64,000 bases of DNA from Meridianimarinicoccus sp. MJW13 (GCF_014901205.1 NZ_JACNMU010000001.1:1-64000), one strand, 5' to 3'. Shown: positions 18,901 through 28,904, counted from the stretch's first letter. Translations and numbers: made by a program. The notes: generated by a model not told the origin, from the sequence alone.

Positions 18901-21900
18901 ACCTGTATGGCGGGGTGGATGCAGTTGCAGACACCCTGGACGGCGGTGAAGGCAACGATATCTTTCTGTGGCAAGACAATGGCGCGGACACGATCATCGG
19001 CGGGAACGGTGTCGATACACTGAACATCGGGGCGTTCCAAAGCCCGATCGATGCTGACACCAGTGCGTTCCAGTCCGGCGGATCGCTTGGCTACACCTTC
19101 CTTGATGACCAGGGCAACGTGTTGGGGACGGCCTTCGGGCAAATCACCACCAACCTGGCAACCCAATTGAACATTCTGGCGATGTCGTCGCAGGCGGCTG
19201 TAACCCAGGCCTCATTCGGGACGGACAGTGTCAGCTACAGCGAGATCGAGAAGGTCAACGTCATCGGCTCTGAAGCCGGGGATGACATCCTGATCTATCA
19301 GGGCGGTAACCTGTATGACGCGGGCGAGGCTATTTCCAAGGATTTCGACCGCTTCGTCGCTGACTTCGGCTCTCAGAACGTCGGCATCGAATTCCGCATC
19401 AGCCCTCCGGGGAACTACAACGACGACGAGGGGTATCTCCTCGACAACGGGGTGTTCCTGCGCGGCATTGAAATGGCGACCATCCAGGCAGGCAGCGGTG
19501 TGGATCTGTTGGTCGGCGGTCAGTACGGCGACTATTTCTTCGGCGGCGACGGCAACGACATTCTGTATGGATTGGACGGCAACGACCATCTGGACGGACA
19601 GTCCGGCAGTGACATCATCATCTGGGACTCCCAAGGCTACGACGACATCATTGGCGGGACCGAAGTCGGGAACTTCTATCAGAACGGTCAGCTGGTTCAG
19701 AATGTCCAGGAAAACGACAACCTGATCATCAACGGCGGCTCCGGCCATTCCCGTGTGCGTCTGCTGGATGACACCGGTGCCGACATGCTGACCATCAACC
19801 CCAAGGGCCAGGTCTGGGCCGATGGCGGTCGCGATGCGATGCAGGAGCTTGCCGAGAAATCCCTGACCGCAACAACCTGGAAGTACTACAATTCGACCCC
19901 CGGAAACCCGAACAATCGCGAAGACCCCTCTCTGAAACACGTAACCTACAGCGAGATTGAAAGCGTCGATATCGCAGGTACGGACGCCTATGACGAATTG
20001 GTCGTTTACCAGAACGGTGTGGCCTATGTGGGCGGCGAGCGGGACGGTGATCAGGATGTGTTTGTCGCGGATCTGAGGGGCTTTTCCCAGGACCTGTTCC
20101 TTGATGTGACCTACGCGTCCGGGGTCGGCTACGACATTGGCCAGGGCACGCGGATTGCCGATTTCGAACGGATGCACGTTCTGCTTGGCTCCGGCGACGA
20201 CACCTTCATTGGCGGCGAACTTGTGGCCACAGCCTATGAAGGGGATGGCACAACCGCCCTTGCGGCAGGCCAAGGCAATGTCGCCTATGGCGGGCACGGG
20301 AATGACAAGCTGATCGGCGGGCTTGGCGACGACTACTTCATGGGCGAAGGCGGTAACGATACGTTCACGCATATCGGCGGCAATGACACGATCGACGGTG
20401 GCACCGGCAGCGTTGACAGCCTGACGATCAGCGGCAGCGACGATGCGCTGGAATTGGCGGTATTCAGCGTGATGGACGGGGCGACCGCCCTGGTAAACTC
20501 GGCAGTCTCGATGGTTACTGGTGTCCCGAGTTTCACCGCGTTTACGGACTTTTACACGGTCGCCACCGATGCCTGGGTGAAGGTTACGCACGGGGCAGCT
20601 TCCGTTCAATTCACCGGGATCGAAGAAACCTTCATGTCCGGCAGCGAAGCCAATGATGTGCTGGTCGGCGGCACCGCGCTGGGGGTTCTGTTTGGCGGTG
20701 CGGGCGATGACGCGCTGGTCGGGCGCGAGGGCAATGATCTGTTGTCAGGTGGCGTCGGCGACGACGTCTATGTCTTTGGCGCGAACTTTGGCACCGATAC
20801 GATCGCGGGCGAAACCGCTGGATCTTCCCGGATGTTGTTCACGGCGCACACGACGAACGACCTGTCCTTCAGCTTGGACGACATCGACCTGCTTGTGACC
20901 GCAGGCACCGACTCTGTCCGGATCATGGACTACTTCAAGGGTGATCCGACCATTGGCATGAATTTCACCTTCGAAGCCATGGATGGCGCCTTCAGCAAGG
21001 ATTTCTCGGGCCTTGGGGCCGTTAGTCCCGGCTCCAGCGTTGGAACTACTTATCTTGGCACGCCAGATGATGATCTGGCGCCGATGGGGACAGATCGGTC
21101 AGATTTCTTCCGCGGGTTTGACGGAGACGACTTCTTCCAGGCCAGTGCCGGTGGAGACATATTCGAAGGCGGCGCGGGTCAGGATATTGTTTCATACCAA
21201 GAGGATACATCAGCCATTCAGGTGGATCTTGGCACGCAAAGCGCCATCCACGGCTCTGGCGACCGCGATCTTTTGGTGTCGATCGAGCAGATCGAAGGAT
21301 CTGATCTGAACGACAGCTTCATCGGCAACAACGCCGAAAACATCTTCAAGGGCTTTGCCGGTGACGATACGATGTTGGGTGGCGGCGGAAACGATCAGCT
21401 GATCGGCGGCCACGGCAACGATTTGATCGAAGGCGGTGCAGGCAACGACCAGATGTCGGGCGGCACGGGCGACGACACCTTGCGGGGAAGCATCGGGACC
21501 GATTTCCTTGGCGGTGGTGCTGGCAACGACCTTCTGGAGGGCGGCGATGGTGCCGACATTTTTGATGCGGGCACAGGAAATGACACGGCCCGTGGAGGGA
21601 CTGGCAACGACATCTTCACCTATCGGTCTGGCCTGGACAGCTATGCTGGGGATGCGGGCAGCGACACTGTAGACTTCAACCAACTGGATATTGCCGTTCA
21701 AGTTGATTTGACCGCAGTGGACGAAGCCGTGACCCGCGACGGTGTGGATCTGGATCCGACACTCGGTCCACTTCGCACGCTGGCACAACTGGTCACGGTC
21801 GAGAATGTCCGCGGATCCATTTTCGATGATGTGCTTGTCGGTGACGGACTGGCCAACCAGCTTGACGGCGACAACGGCGACGACGTTCTGACCGGCGGCG

Positions 21901-24900
21901 CAGGCAAGGACATCCTGATCGGCGGCGGTGGTTTTGATACCGTGGACTACAGCCGTGAAACAGGCTCTTCCGGGATTGTGCTCGACCTCTTCACGCCGGG
22001 GCAGGAAACGGCTGTGGACACCCACGGTGACGATGATGTGTTGTCGGGCATCGAAAACATTATTGGCACGCAGTTTGACGACATAATCAACGGCGGTGTT
22101 CGGGACAACATCTACTGGGGCGGCGCCGGCGACGACATTCTGGACGGTGATCTTGGCAATGACGCCCTGTACGGCGAGGCTGGCCAGGACACGCTGTTCG
22201 GCGGTGACGGCAACGACATGCTCAGCGGCGGTGATGATGCTGACACCCTCTATGCGTATGCCGGCAACGACCTGTTGATGGGCGGCGCTGGCGATGACGT
22301 TCTGGATGGCGGGGATGGGCTCGACAGCGCTTCCTACACCGACACGACGGCAGGTGTATCGGTTGACCTCAACGCCAACACGGTTACCGGTTCCGAAATC
22401 GGGACGGACACATTGATTGACATCGAGAATGTCATCGGCAGCACAGGTGACGACACGATGCTTGGCAATGCGTCCGCCAACACGTTCTCGTATTTCGGTG
22501 GCATGGACACCTATGACGGCGGCGGCGGTGTTGACGCTGTCAGCTACCAACAGTTCACGTCTTCGGTTCTGGTCGATCTGTCTGCCAGCAACGAAGCGCG
22601 TACAGCCGATGGCACCACGCTTCCGACATCAGGCCTGCGGACGATCGGACAGTTCACCAGCATAGAATCCGTCATCGGCTCGCAGTTTGATGACCATCTG
22701 GTGGGTGACGGCGGGGACAACACCCTGGTTGGCGCGAGTGGCAATGACCTTCTTGACGGCGGCACGGGTGGTTCTGACACGTTGGCCGGAAACGATGGCA
22801 ACGACCGGTTTGCAGGCCGCATTCATTCCGGCGTGACCACCTATTCCGGCGGCTATGGCTCTGATACGCTTGATTATTCAGGCGCGACCGGTGCCGTGAC
22901 TGCAAGTCTTGACATCGGGGATGGCAATGACATCGTCACCGAAATCGAGCGTCTGATCGGCAGCCAATACGCAGACACCTTGCTTGGCAACGCACTGGAC
23001 AACGTCCTGAACGGGGGCTTTGGCAATGATACGATTGCTGGCGGATTTGGCGATGACCTGATTGTCTATGCCGGTGGTGAAGACATCGTCATGGGCGGTG
23101 ACAGCAACGATACGCTTGACTACTCGGGCCTCGGATCTGCGATTGATGCCGATCTGTCGAAAACCACCCAATCTGTCACGACGGGCGATAGCACCGATTG
23201 GACTACAGGGGTTCAACGGGTTCTGACCACCCTGCCCGACAGCGACGTCGAAAGCGTGATCGGCACAGACTACGATGACCGGTTGCGCGGCACCGACGGC
23301 GGCAACATGTTCAGTGACGGCGGCGGTGACGATGAAGTCTACGGAGACGCCGGCAACGATGTGTTTGCCTACGGCGGAGGTTTTGACACCTGGGTCGGCG
23401 GAGCGGACAGCGACACGGCCAGTTTCTCGAATGTGGCAACCGGTGTCGGCGTTGACCTGACATCCACCGGGACCGGTGCAAACACATTGGCGACGGCCAG
23501 TGCCGCCGCGGTCGGTCTGGCCGTTCTTTCAGAGATCGAAAATGTCGTCGGCTCCCAGTTTGCGGACGTCCTGACTGGTGACGATTTGGCCAACATCCTT
23601 GATGGGCTTGGTGGCGACGACTTGATCGAAGGTGCAGACGGCGACGACTTCCTTTCAGGCGGCGATGGCAACGATACGATGATCGGAGGCGCGGGTGCGG
23701 ACCAGTTCGTTGGCGGCGCCGGGGTCGATACCGCAAGCTTTGCATCTGCAAGTGCACTGGTCGCGCTGGATCTCGGTACCAACCAAGGGACCCAGGGCGA
23801 TGCCGCCGGAGACAGCTTTACTGGTGTTGAAAACGTCATCGGAACCGCGTTTGACGATGTGATCGCGGGTGACGGTGAAGGCAACCGCCTCGACGGCGGT
23901 GATGGGGATGACCTGTTGTTTGGCATGTCCGGCGATGACACGTTTGTTGATGGGGCTGGCGATGACCAGATTGCCGGGGGCGATGGCAACGACATCCTGG
24001 TCCATACAGGCGGCACAGCCAAATTCGACGCGGGTCTGGGCGATGACGTGCTGGATCTGTCAAAGGGTCAATCGGCTGTGGTGGTGGATCTGGTGAAAGC
24101 GCCTCTGGCCTCTGAGGGGGGTGCATCGCGTGCGGTTGCCGCCACCACCGACACGTCAAGCTGGATTCTGCAATCCGGCGGAAGCCTGAGAAATATCGTT
24201 ACGATGACCTCGACAGAAGCGGTCATTGGAACGGACTTCGATGACCATCTTACAGGCAACACATATGCCAACGCCCTGGACGGTGGCGCAGGCGACGATG
24301 TTCTGGATGGCGGCGGTGCGTCTGATCGCCTGACCGGCGGTACGGGCTTTGACGACTTCACCATCAGTGCAAATGACGGCATCGTCACGATCACGGATTT
24401 CGACGTCACCCAGGACACGCTGGATCTGCGCGCCTTTGCCCAATCCGAAATCGACGCAGCGTTTTCCAATGCGGAATACGTCTCCGAGAGTTTTGGCTTT
24501 GGTGATCCGATCGCACTTGAATTTGCCCGGATCAACCCTGACTTTGCTGCGATCGACTTGTCCGATCTTGCGCTTCCTGTGACGATTGTCAGCACGATCA
24601 TCAGCCTGAGTGACACACAAATCGTCCGGCTGGTCGGCGTGAACCAAACCCAGTTTGCGCGTTTGCAACTGACCGGCGCCAACAACGCGCCCCAGGTTGT
24701 CGACGATAGCTACTCGGTCGACGAAGACGCTACGCTTACGGTATCTGCCGCCGGAATTCTGGCCAATGACTCCGATGTGAACGGGGATACGCTGTCTGCC
24801 TCGGTCAAAACCGGGCCCACGAACGGCAGTGTGATGCTCAACGGCGATGGCAGCTTCACCTATACGCCCAACGTCGGTTTTTCTGGCACAGACAGCTTTA

Positions 24901-26237
24901 CCTACATCGCAAACGACGGAACCGACGACAGCAGTGAAGCAACCGTCACCTTGACGGTAGTTCCGACAGCGCCAATCCTGACGGCCCCTGCAGGAGGCGG
25001 AACTGTCAACGGCACGAACGTAGCCGAAGACATCCGAGGCAGTGACGGCCCGGATCACCTGAACGGGTTTGGCGGCGACGATGTCATCACGGGGGGCAAT
25101 GGCGACGATATCATCGACGGCGGCGGCGGGTCAGACAGCTTGTTTGGCCAAGGCGGCAATGATCACCTGATCGGCAGCTATGCGGATGACCTGCTGTTTG
25201 GCGGCTCTGGCAACGATATTCTGGAGGGCGGCGACAGCCCGGACCAGTTGTTCGGTGGCAGCGGTGCAGACACGATGGACGGCGGCAACGGTTCGGATCT
25301 CTACGTCATCGACCAATTCGACACCGTCAACGACACCGGCGCCAATGGCTACGACAAGGCGCAGATCAGCAACGCAGCGGGCATTTCGGTGTCGCTGAAC
25401 GGCTGGAGTGGCCTCGAGCGGATCAACGGGTTCTCTGGCGGCGACCAGATCGACGCTTCAACGGTGGTCCAAGGGCTCCTGATGTTCGGCGATGATGGCA
25501 ACGACACGTTGATCGGCGGGCTTGGCAATGACGTGCTGATCGGTGGCGACGGCAATGACATGCTGACCGGCAACGATGGCAATGACATCATGTTGGGGGC
25601 CGCAGGCAACGACACGTTCGACGGCGGTGCAGGAAATGACGTCTTTTATATCGGTGAAAGCGGTGATGTGGTCAGCGATGGCGGCGCCGGGTTCGACAAG
25701 GCGGTGATCTCGACACCGGCGGGTATTGCCTTGTCCGTTGGGTCATGGCTGAACGTCGAACGGATCAATGGCCTGACGGGCGACGACAGCATTGATGCCA
25801 CAGGCATGGCAACGTCAATCACCCTGGTGGGCTCGGACGGCAATGACACGCTGACTGGCGGCGACGTGGGAGACGTCTTTTTTGCTGGCAACGATGACGA
25901 CGCGATCTTCGGGGGCGGCGGGGCCGATGCGATCATTGCAGGCGCCGGCAATGACACTTTGGACGGCGGCATCGGCAATGATTTCTACTTTGGCGGAGCT
26001 GGCGCGGATATCTTCGTCTGGACCGACAATTTTGGCCGGGACGTGGTGAAGGACTTTACCGATGGCGTCGACCGTCTGGATTTCTCGGGCCACAGCGGAG
26101 CGAACAGCATGGCCGATGTGAGCGTGACCCAAAGTGGCAATCACACGATCATCACGCTGACGACCAGCACCGACAAGGTGACCCTGGCCGACACGCTGTC
26201 CACCACGGTTACCGGCAGCGATTTCGACTTCGTGTGA
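15945..26237 (+). CDS. Giant RTX (hemolysin-type calcium-binding) secreted protein
   Basis: The 3430-residue acidic protein is predicted to be exported by a type I system and to fold on binding calcium outside the cell. Residues 1 to about 690 are non-repetitive and beta-rich with no recognised catalytic motif. From about 700 to 2850, arrays of GGxGxDxxx nonapeptides alternate with spacers of the type VDLxxx...IENVIGSxxDDxLxGN. A cadherin/VCBS-like module lies at about 2913-3008 (APQVVDDSYSVDEDATLTV), then more RTX repeats. The C-terminus (VKDFTDGVDRLDFSGHSG and a final DFDFV) looks like a type I secretion signal. The ATG at 15945 with GAGGA five bases upstream is preferred to an in-frame start at 15903. 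No HlyB/HlyD-like exporter or dedicated activator is in the window. Adhesin, biofilm matrix or toxin are all possible. Confidence 0.88.
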   Translation: MAKKNTTLNFAATNQSLWSPGEAFDGFLTTGDLLVYELPSLEEFIGISKFNTNIGATAYMEARFGLVAWADIGSTGSWQADYDISVDIDLPYAVYAADQMVFDFSDYYVVSADISSIGFGNAESDDPEKLVTAGLDLVAEFKAGLKGIGFYGPIPGGVDNFTFGNIPLIDLDLGGPLLDVSIDKPTYNAKVEGWGIEFYLGLPTGADTEGSSEGSGVVSGSGISDTRFATLDADLDNILTELLGYIKNPYIAAGVKFLERVVFAEYEWEVGGGDIEFSFTMVDVQGTIGVALSEQVRLDITEPGPSMVPDVNIALTTDNGTPNDPKDDTTVYGNLGDVLSLTAPAVGYGNALVTAEYSVGSGVFSHSVGLNVNSKITIDILSGSFGGDLVPGFLEFDFGPVWDYEFPEGGYDIDIDGLYYDSFPVSGSIFGTQTEVYDVFYAHRNLAPTGWDRSLPSAEHAAYGFIEAGFQARTAAADSFDPGNAYLKKPTQAEVSAEDDFVIDYSNETQKVLFTWAGAITWDSVTLKYGNKSRVLIAPDAVEGVNLTPVRADLNITLPQSNLTTGVFLNHDSGIQSLYDGIFASRFADSYTYEYNGKTFTSRNVANVIGGVRGDVLVYSYHDFADSDGQGGEFFDGGGNENDSHDLFVANLATWGTGVYWDLPNSILRDNDGDPNTMGGVTLEYAGESIDVINVEAMAILTGNQDDYIVAGTKSDVILTNGGDDIVKLVYFVPNGPAGMQPVDIEDDYVRLGAGDDVAIVELGNIPNPGGKFTDYIFGGTGIDNVFVRSGVQGLRYDMFDDTLAGYVFGGEGIGADDTHANFSTLLQYYGANLEDYADTYGADDPSFGIDTNDDGSDDFFAPNHYLLLNGGSQQGRIEISRDVEYVSVNVDSGSGGGDDLMVFQGGTRYDGGAGSDTFIGDFQAWQYDKGARGGLNLAVSDQESYFGDVVIRNIERIHVIGTDDNDIISGGDEDDYVFGAYGNDYLYGGVDAVADTLDGGEGNDIFLWQDNGADTIIGGNGVDTLNIGAFQSPIDADTSAFQSGGSLGYTFLDDQGNVLGTAFGQITTNLATQLNILAMSSQAAVTQASFGTDSVSYSEIEKVNVIGSEAGDDILIYQGGNLYDAGEAISKDFDRFVADFGSQNVGIEFRISPPGNYNDDEGYLLDNGVFLRGIEMATIQAGSGVDLLVGGQYGDYFFGGDGNDILYGLDGNDHLDGQSGSDIIIWDSQGYDDIIGGTEVGNFYQNGQLVQNVQENDNLIINGGSGHSRVRLLDDTGADMLTINPKGQVWADGGRDAMQELAEKSLTATTWKYYNSTPGNPNNREDPSLKHVTYSEIESVDIAGTDAYDELVVYQNGVAYVGGERDGDQDVFVADLRGFSQDLFLDVTYASGVGYDIGQGTRIADFERMHVLLGSGDDTFIGGELVATAYEGDGTTALAAGQGNVAYGGHGNDKLIGGLGDDYFMGEGGNDTFTHIGGNDTIDGGTGSVDSLTISGSDDALELAVFSVMDGATALVNSAVSMVTGVPSFTAFTDFYTVATDAWVKVTHGAASVQFTGIEETFMSGSEANDVLVGGTALGVLFGGAGDDALVGREGNDLLSGGVGDDVYVFGANFGTDTIAGETAGSSRMLFTAHTTNDLSFSLDDIDLLVTAGTDSVRIMDYFKGDPTIGMNFTFEAMDGAFSKDFSGLGAVSPGSSVGTTYLGTPDDDLAPMGTDRSDFFRGFDGDDFFQASAGGDIFEGGAGQDIVSYQEDTSAIQVDLGTQSAIHGSGDRDLLVSIEQIEGSDLNDSFIGNNAENIFKGFAGDDTMLGGGGNDQLIGGHGNDLIEGGAGNDQMSGGTGDDTLRGSIGTDFLGGGAGNDLLEGGDGADIFDAGTGNDTARGGTGNDIFTYRSGLDSYAGDAGSDTVDFNQLDIAVQVDLTAVDEAVTRDGVDLDPTLGPLRTLAQLVTVENVRGSIFDDVLVGDGLANQLDGDNGDDVLTGGAGKDILIGGGGFDTVDYSRETGSSGIVLDLFTPGQETAVDTHGDDDVLSGIENIIGTQFDDIINGGVRDNIYWGGAGDDILDGDLGNDALYGEAGQDTLFGGDGNDMLSGGDDADTLYAYAGNDLLMGGAGDDVLDGGDGLDSASYTDTTAGVSVDLNANTVTGSEIGTDTLIDIENVIGSTGDDTMLGNASANTFSYFGGMDTYDGGGGVDAVSYQQFTSSVLVDLSASNEARTADGTTLPTSGLRTIGQFTSIESVIGSQFDDHLVGDGGDNTLVGASGNDLLDGGTGGSDTLAGNDGNDRFAGRIHSGVTTYSGGYGSDTLDYSGATGAVTASLDIGDGNDIVTEIERLIGSQYADTLLGNALDNVLNGGFGNDTIAGGFGDDLIVYAGGEDIVMGGDSNDTLDYSGLGSAIDADLSKTTQSVTTGDSTDWTTGVQRVLTTLPDSDVESVIGTDYDDRLRGTDGGNMFSDGGGDDEVYGDAGNDVFAYGGGFDTWVGGADSDTASFSNVATGVGVDLTSTGTGANTLATASAAAVGLAVLSEIENVVGSQFADVLTGDDLANILDGLGGDDLIEGADGDDFLSGGDGNDTMIGGAGADQFVGGAGVDTASFASASALVALDLGTNQGTQGDAAGDSFTGVENVIGTAFDDVIAGDGEGNRLDGGDGDDLLFGMSGDDTFVDGAGDDQIAGGDGNDILVHTGGTAKFDAGLGDDVLDLSKGQSAVVVDLVKAPLASEGGASRAVAATTDTSSWILQSGGSLRNIVTMTSTEAVIGTDFDDHLTGNTYANALDGGAGDDVLDGGGASDRLTGGTGFDDFTISANDGIVTITDFDVTQDTLDLRAFAQSEIDAAFSNAEYVSESFGFGDPIALEFARINPDFAAIDLSDLALPVTIVSTIISLSDTQIVRLVGVNQTQFARLQLTGANNAPQVVDDSYSVDEDATLTVSAAGILANDSDVNGDTLSASVKTGPTNGSVMLNGDGSFTYTPNVGFSGTDSFTYIANDGTDDSSEATVTLTVVPTAPILTAPAGGGTVNGTNVAEDIRGSDGPDHLNGFGGDDVITGGNGDDIIDGGGGSDSLFGQGGNDHLIGSYADDLLFGGSGNDILEGGDSPDQLFGGSGADTMDGGNGSDLYVIDQFDTVNDTGANGYDKAQISNAAGISVSLNGWSGLERINGFSGGDQIDASTVVQGLLMFGDDGNDTLIGGLGNDVLIGGDGNDMLTGNDGNDIMLGAAGNDTFDGGAGNDVFYIGESGDVVSDGGAGFDKAVISTPAGIALSVGSWLNVERINGLTGDDSIDATGMATSITLVGSDGNDTLTGGDVGDVFFAGNDDDAIFGGGGADAIIAGAGNDTLDGGIGNDFYFGGAGADIFVWTDNFGRDVVKDFTDGVDRLDFSGHSGANSMADVSVTQSGNHTIITLTTSTDKVTLADTLSTTVTGSDFDFV
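18090..26000 (+). repeat. Arrays of RTX nonapeptide-coding repeats
   Basis: The DNA encodes dozens of GGxGxDxxx units (for example GGGGNDQLIGGHGNDLIEGG near 21390). They recur in blocks roughly 300-420 bases apart, each followed by a VDL spacer and an IENVIGS-like segment. The densest blocks are 21140-21620, 21840-22320, 23250-24060 and 25060-25640. The blocks have diverged from each other rather than being identical copies. Confidence 0.8.
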
Positions 26238-26469
26238 GGGGACGGCCTGCATGGTCTTCTCATCAAGAACCGGGGCCCCTGGAGGAAACGCTGATCCGGA
26301 ACAGTCCACCATTGCCCCCTGACCTGAGCATGCCCAGGCATCCGTTCATCACGACGTTCAGCACCCTGTTCAACACGTCATAATGACGGACACCCAGAAG
26401 CAACTCGATGTGATGTCAATGTTGCCCTGCCTGTGCTCTGCCCCCTGAAAGCCGAAAGAAAGCCGGGGC
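26238..26469. other. Non-coding gap after the RTX gene
   Basis: I see no supported gene. A GGGGCCCC self-complementary run about 35 bases after the RTX stop may form part of a weak hairpin, but there is no U-tract. The leftward ALDH transcript would run into this region. Confidence 0.4.
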
Positions 26470-26544
26470 TCAGGTCACCATCAGAAGACCGATGCCAGAG
26501 GCTCCGCCCGCAGTCAGGGCTGTACGGCCGGACATTTCGGTCAT
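26470..26544 (-). pseudogene. N-terminal remnant of a short-chain dehydrogenase
   Basis: Leftward from the ATG at 26544 (GAGGA upstream) the frame reads MTEMSGRTALTAGGASGIG followed by a few residues and a TGA at 26472-26470. This is the start of an SDR: the first strand and the GGxSGIG cofactor loop, with the usual TGG replaced by AGG. Only 24 residues remain, and no SDR-like sequence follows in any frame I checked. It starts 16 bases after the aldehyde dehydrogenase stop on the same strand, so it was probably the third gene of the TetR-ALDH operon before being truncated. Confidence 0.55.
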
Positions 26545-26559
26545 GGTGTGCGTCCTCGA

Positions 26560-27954
26560 CTAGCGGCCAAGAATTCGGATGGGGAGTTCTGCCAACCTGC
26601 CGAATGGCGGGCCCAGCACTTCAAAGGCGTTGAAAAAGCCAGGTTTGAAAACGGAACGCGCATGGCTCATCCGGCGAAACCCGTCGCGTCCGTGACAAGC
26701 GCCGATGCCACTGTTTCCGACGCCGCCGAAAGGCAGGTCATCCTGCGCGATATGCAGCAACGTGCCATTCAGAGTCACCCCGCCCGAGATGGCTGTGTCG
26801 AGGATCGTCTGCCGTGCCTTGCGGTCCCCTGTGAAGGCGTAAAGCGCAAGGGGCCGCGCGCGGCGGTTGATGAACGCAAGCGCATCATCCAGCGATTTGT
26901 AGGGTACAATGGGCAGGATCGGGCCGAAGATTTCCTCGTTCAGCAGCAAGCCCTCTTCAGACGCGCCGATGACCAGGGTCGGCGGGAATTTTTCACCGTA
27001 GTCCCCCGAAGGCCGCAGGATGGTTGCACCGCTGCCTTGCGCCTCCTGCACAGCGTCCACCAGACGGGTCCGGTGTCGCGCGGTGATGATGTTGGCGTAG
27101 CCGCCCTTTGCATTTGTGGCGGGAAAGGCGGTTTCGATGCGCTTGATCATCTCAAGCGCGAGTGCCTCGGCCTTTCCTTCCGGCACCAGCACATAGTCAG
27201 GCGCGATACAGGTCTGGCCGGCATTGGTGAACTTACCCAGAACAATGGAGCGCGCGGCCTTGTCCAGTGGATAATCCGGTGCCACCACGGCCGGGGACTT
27301 GCCCCCCAACTCCAGCGTGACGGGGGTGAGGTTGGCCGCTGCCGCCTGCATCACCTTGCGCCCCACAGCGGTTGAACCGGTGAAGATCAGATGATCGAAC
27401 GGAAGGGCGGAAAACTCCTGTGCGACTTCGACGCCGCCGGTCTCGACCGTCACCACATCCGCGTCAAAATAGGTCGCGACAAGCCGCTGGAGCAGGTCGG
27501 AAAATCGGGGCGTCAACTCGGAGGGTTTGATCATGGCGCGATTGCCTGCGGCCAGGGCATCAACCAGTGGCCCGAGGGCGAGCAACAGCGGGTAGTTCCA
27601 CGGCGAGATGATCCCGATTACGCCGAGAGGCTCATGACGCACCCAGGCCGAGCCGGGCTGGAACGGCCAGGCGACGTGGCGGCGCTCGTCGCGCATCCAG
27701 CGTTTCAGGTGGCGCGAGGTGAACCGCACGCCTCTGAGAAGCGGGACAATCTCAAGCAGTTCCGTCTCCTTACGGGGGCGACCGCCGAAATCGGCATCAA
27801 TCTCGCGGGTGATGTCGTCGCGGTTCTCGACCACCATGCGCCGCAGCGCTGCAAGACGGTCCCTGCGCGTTGCCAGATCGGGTAGACGGTCACTGCGGGA
27901 AGCCGTGTGCATGATCCGGAAGGCCGGAAATTCGAGGTGCACTACATCTTTCAT
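26560..27954 (-). CDS. Aldehyde dehydrogenase, coniferyl-aldehyde dehydrogenase type
   Basis: The 464-residue enzyme belongs to the membrane-associated/coniferyl aldehyde dehydrogenase branch, which is shorter at the N-terminus than AldA. Active-site residues are Asn120 (SPWNYP), Lys143 (MIKPSE), Glu215 (TLELGGKSP) and Cys249 (NAGQTCIAPD). The ATG at 27954 has AGAAGG upstream and matches the usual family start; the open frame extends to 28014. The TetR gene is 105 bases upstream on the same strand. Likely substrates are aromatic or long-chain aldehydes, by family only. Confidence 0.87.
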   Translation of the reverse strand: MKDVVHLEFPAFRIMHTASRSDRLPDLATRRDRLAALRRMVVENRDDITREIDADFGGRPRKETELLEIVPLLRGVRFTSRHLKRWMRDERRHVAWPFQPGSAWVRHEPLGVIGIISPWNYPLLLALGPLVDALAAGNRAMIKPSELTPRFSDLLQRLVATYFDADVVTVETGGVEVAQEFSALPFDHLIFTGSTAVGRKVMQAAAANLTPVTLELGGKSPAVVAPDYPLDKAARSIVLGKFTNAGQTCIAPDYVLVPEGKAEALALEMIKRIETAFPATNAKGGYANIITARHRTRLVDAVQEAQGSGATILRPSGDYGEKFPPTLVIGASEEGLLLNEEIFGPILPIVPYKSLDDALAFINRRARPLALYAFTGDRKARQTILDTAISGGVTLNGTLLHIAQDDLPFGGVGNSGIGACHGRDGFRRMSHARSVFKPGFFNAFEVLGPPFGRLAELPIRILGR

Positions 27955-28059
27955 GAACGGGCCTTCTCTTCCGCAAATGTCAGGGCGTCCGTCCACCCCT
28001 ACTGGCTTGCACATGCAAGAGGATGGACCCCGGACTGTCAGACCAGCTATGCGATGTAC

Positions 28060-28707
28060 CTAGGAAAACTTGAGGGTGGTTTCAAGTTTTCCATTTTGCA
28101 CCCGTTCGATGCCGCCAATCACCAGACTGGCCATCATCCTGGCGATATCCTGCGTTTCAACGGTACCGTCGCCTTGCAGCTGGATCACAGCCTCGAGCGC
28201 AATGGACACAACAATCCGTGCGATCAGTTCAACCTCGGGCGAGTCAGGGTCCAGCCCCGGCAGACCGCGCACAACATCTTGTTTAATATCGGAAATCACC
28301 CCTTCTGTTCCGTCCAGCCCGTAAAGCGCGGAACGGATCTGGTGTTGATTGCAGGCGATAAATGCGCGCGCACCATCCAGAGAGAGGATGTAGTCCAGCA
28401 AATCCCTGTAGGAAAGCAGGAGCATCGTCTCAAGGTCATCAGACTTTGCGCGTGCATTCGCCGTGATCGACCTGATCCTGTCGAGCATCTCGGCGAGGAT
28501 CTCTTGAAAAACTGCCTCCTGGGTGCCGTAGTAGTTATAGAACGTGCCTGTCGAGATATCGCTGGCACTGACAATCTCTGCGATCGACGCCCGCCCCAGT
28601 CCATGACGGGAAAAAACTTCCCAGGCCCCGGCCCGAATACGTTCGCGGGTCTTGCGGGCCGTGGTTTCCCGTTTGCTTGATGGCTTGTAGGTGCGTGGGG
28701 TCGTCAT
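28060..28707 (-). CDS. TetR-family transcriptional regulator
   Basis: This 215-residue regulator has an N-terminal helix-turn-helix at about residues 20-66 ([22 protein letters not shown] and [18 protein letters not shown]) and a helical C-terminal ligand domain without recognisable pocket residues. It lies immediately upstream of the aldehyde dehydrogenase in the same direction and probably controls it and itself. The dehydrogenase operon around it is partly degraded, so its original regulon may have been larger. Confidence 0.88.
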   Translation of the reverse strand: MTTPRTYKPSSKRETTARKTRERIRAGAWEVFSRHGLGRASIAEIVSASDISTGTFYNYYGTQEAVFQEILAEMLDRIRSITANARAKSDDLETMLLLSYRDLLDYILSLDGARAFIACNQHQIRSALYGLDGTEGVISDIKQDVVRGLPGLDPDSPEVELIARIVVSIALEAVIQLQGDGTVETQDIARMMASLVIGGIERVQNGKLETTLKFS

Positions 28708-28904
28708 GGCGCGCTATCCTCGTGGCCGTGCTTGATATGACACGACAGCGCGATCCACCGATCCATATTCCCAGACCATTTGAACGGATCTCGCTTCGCG
28801 CACGTGATCGCATAGGCCTACTGCTTCGGATCCGTCATCGCCAGCCCCGCCCGACAACCATGGCAACAGATTCACGCATCTCTCGATCAGGTGCGCCTTT
28901 CCCA

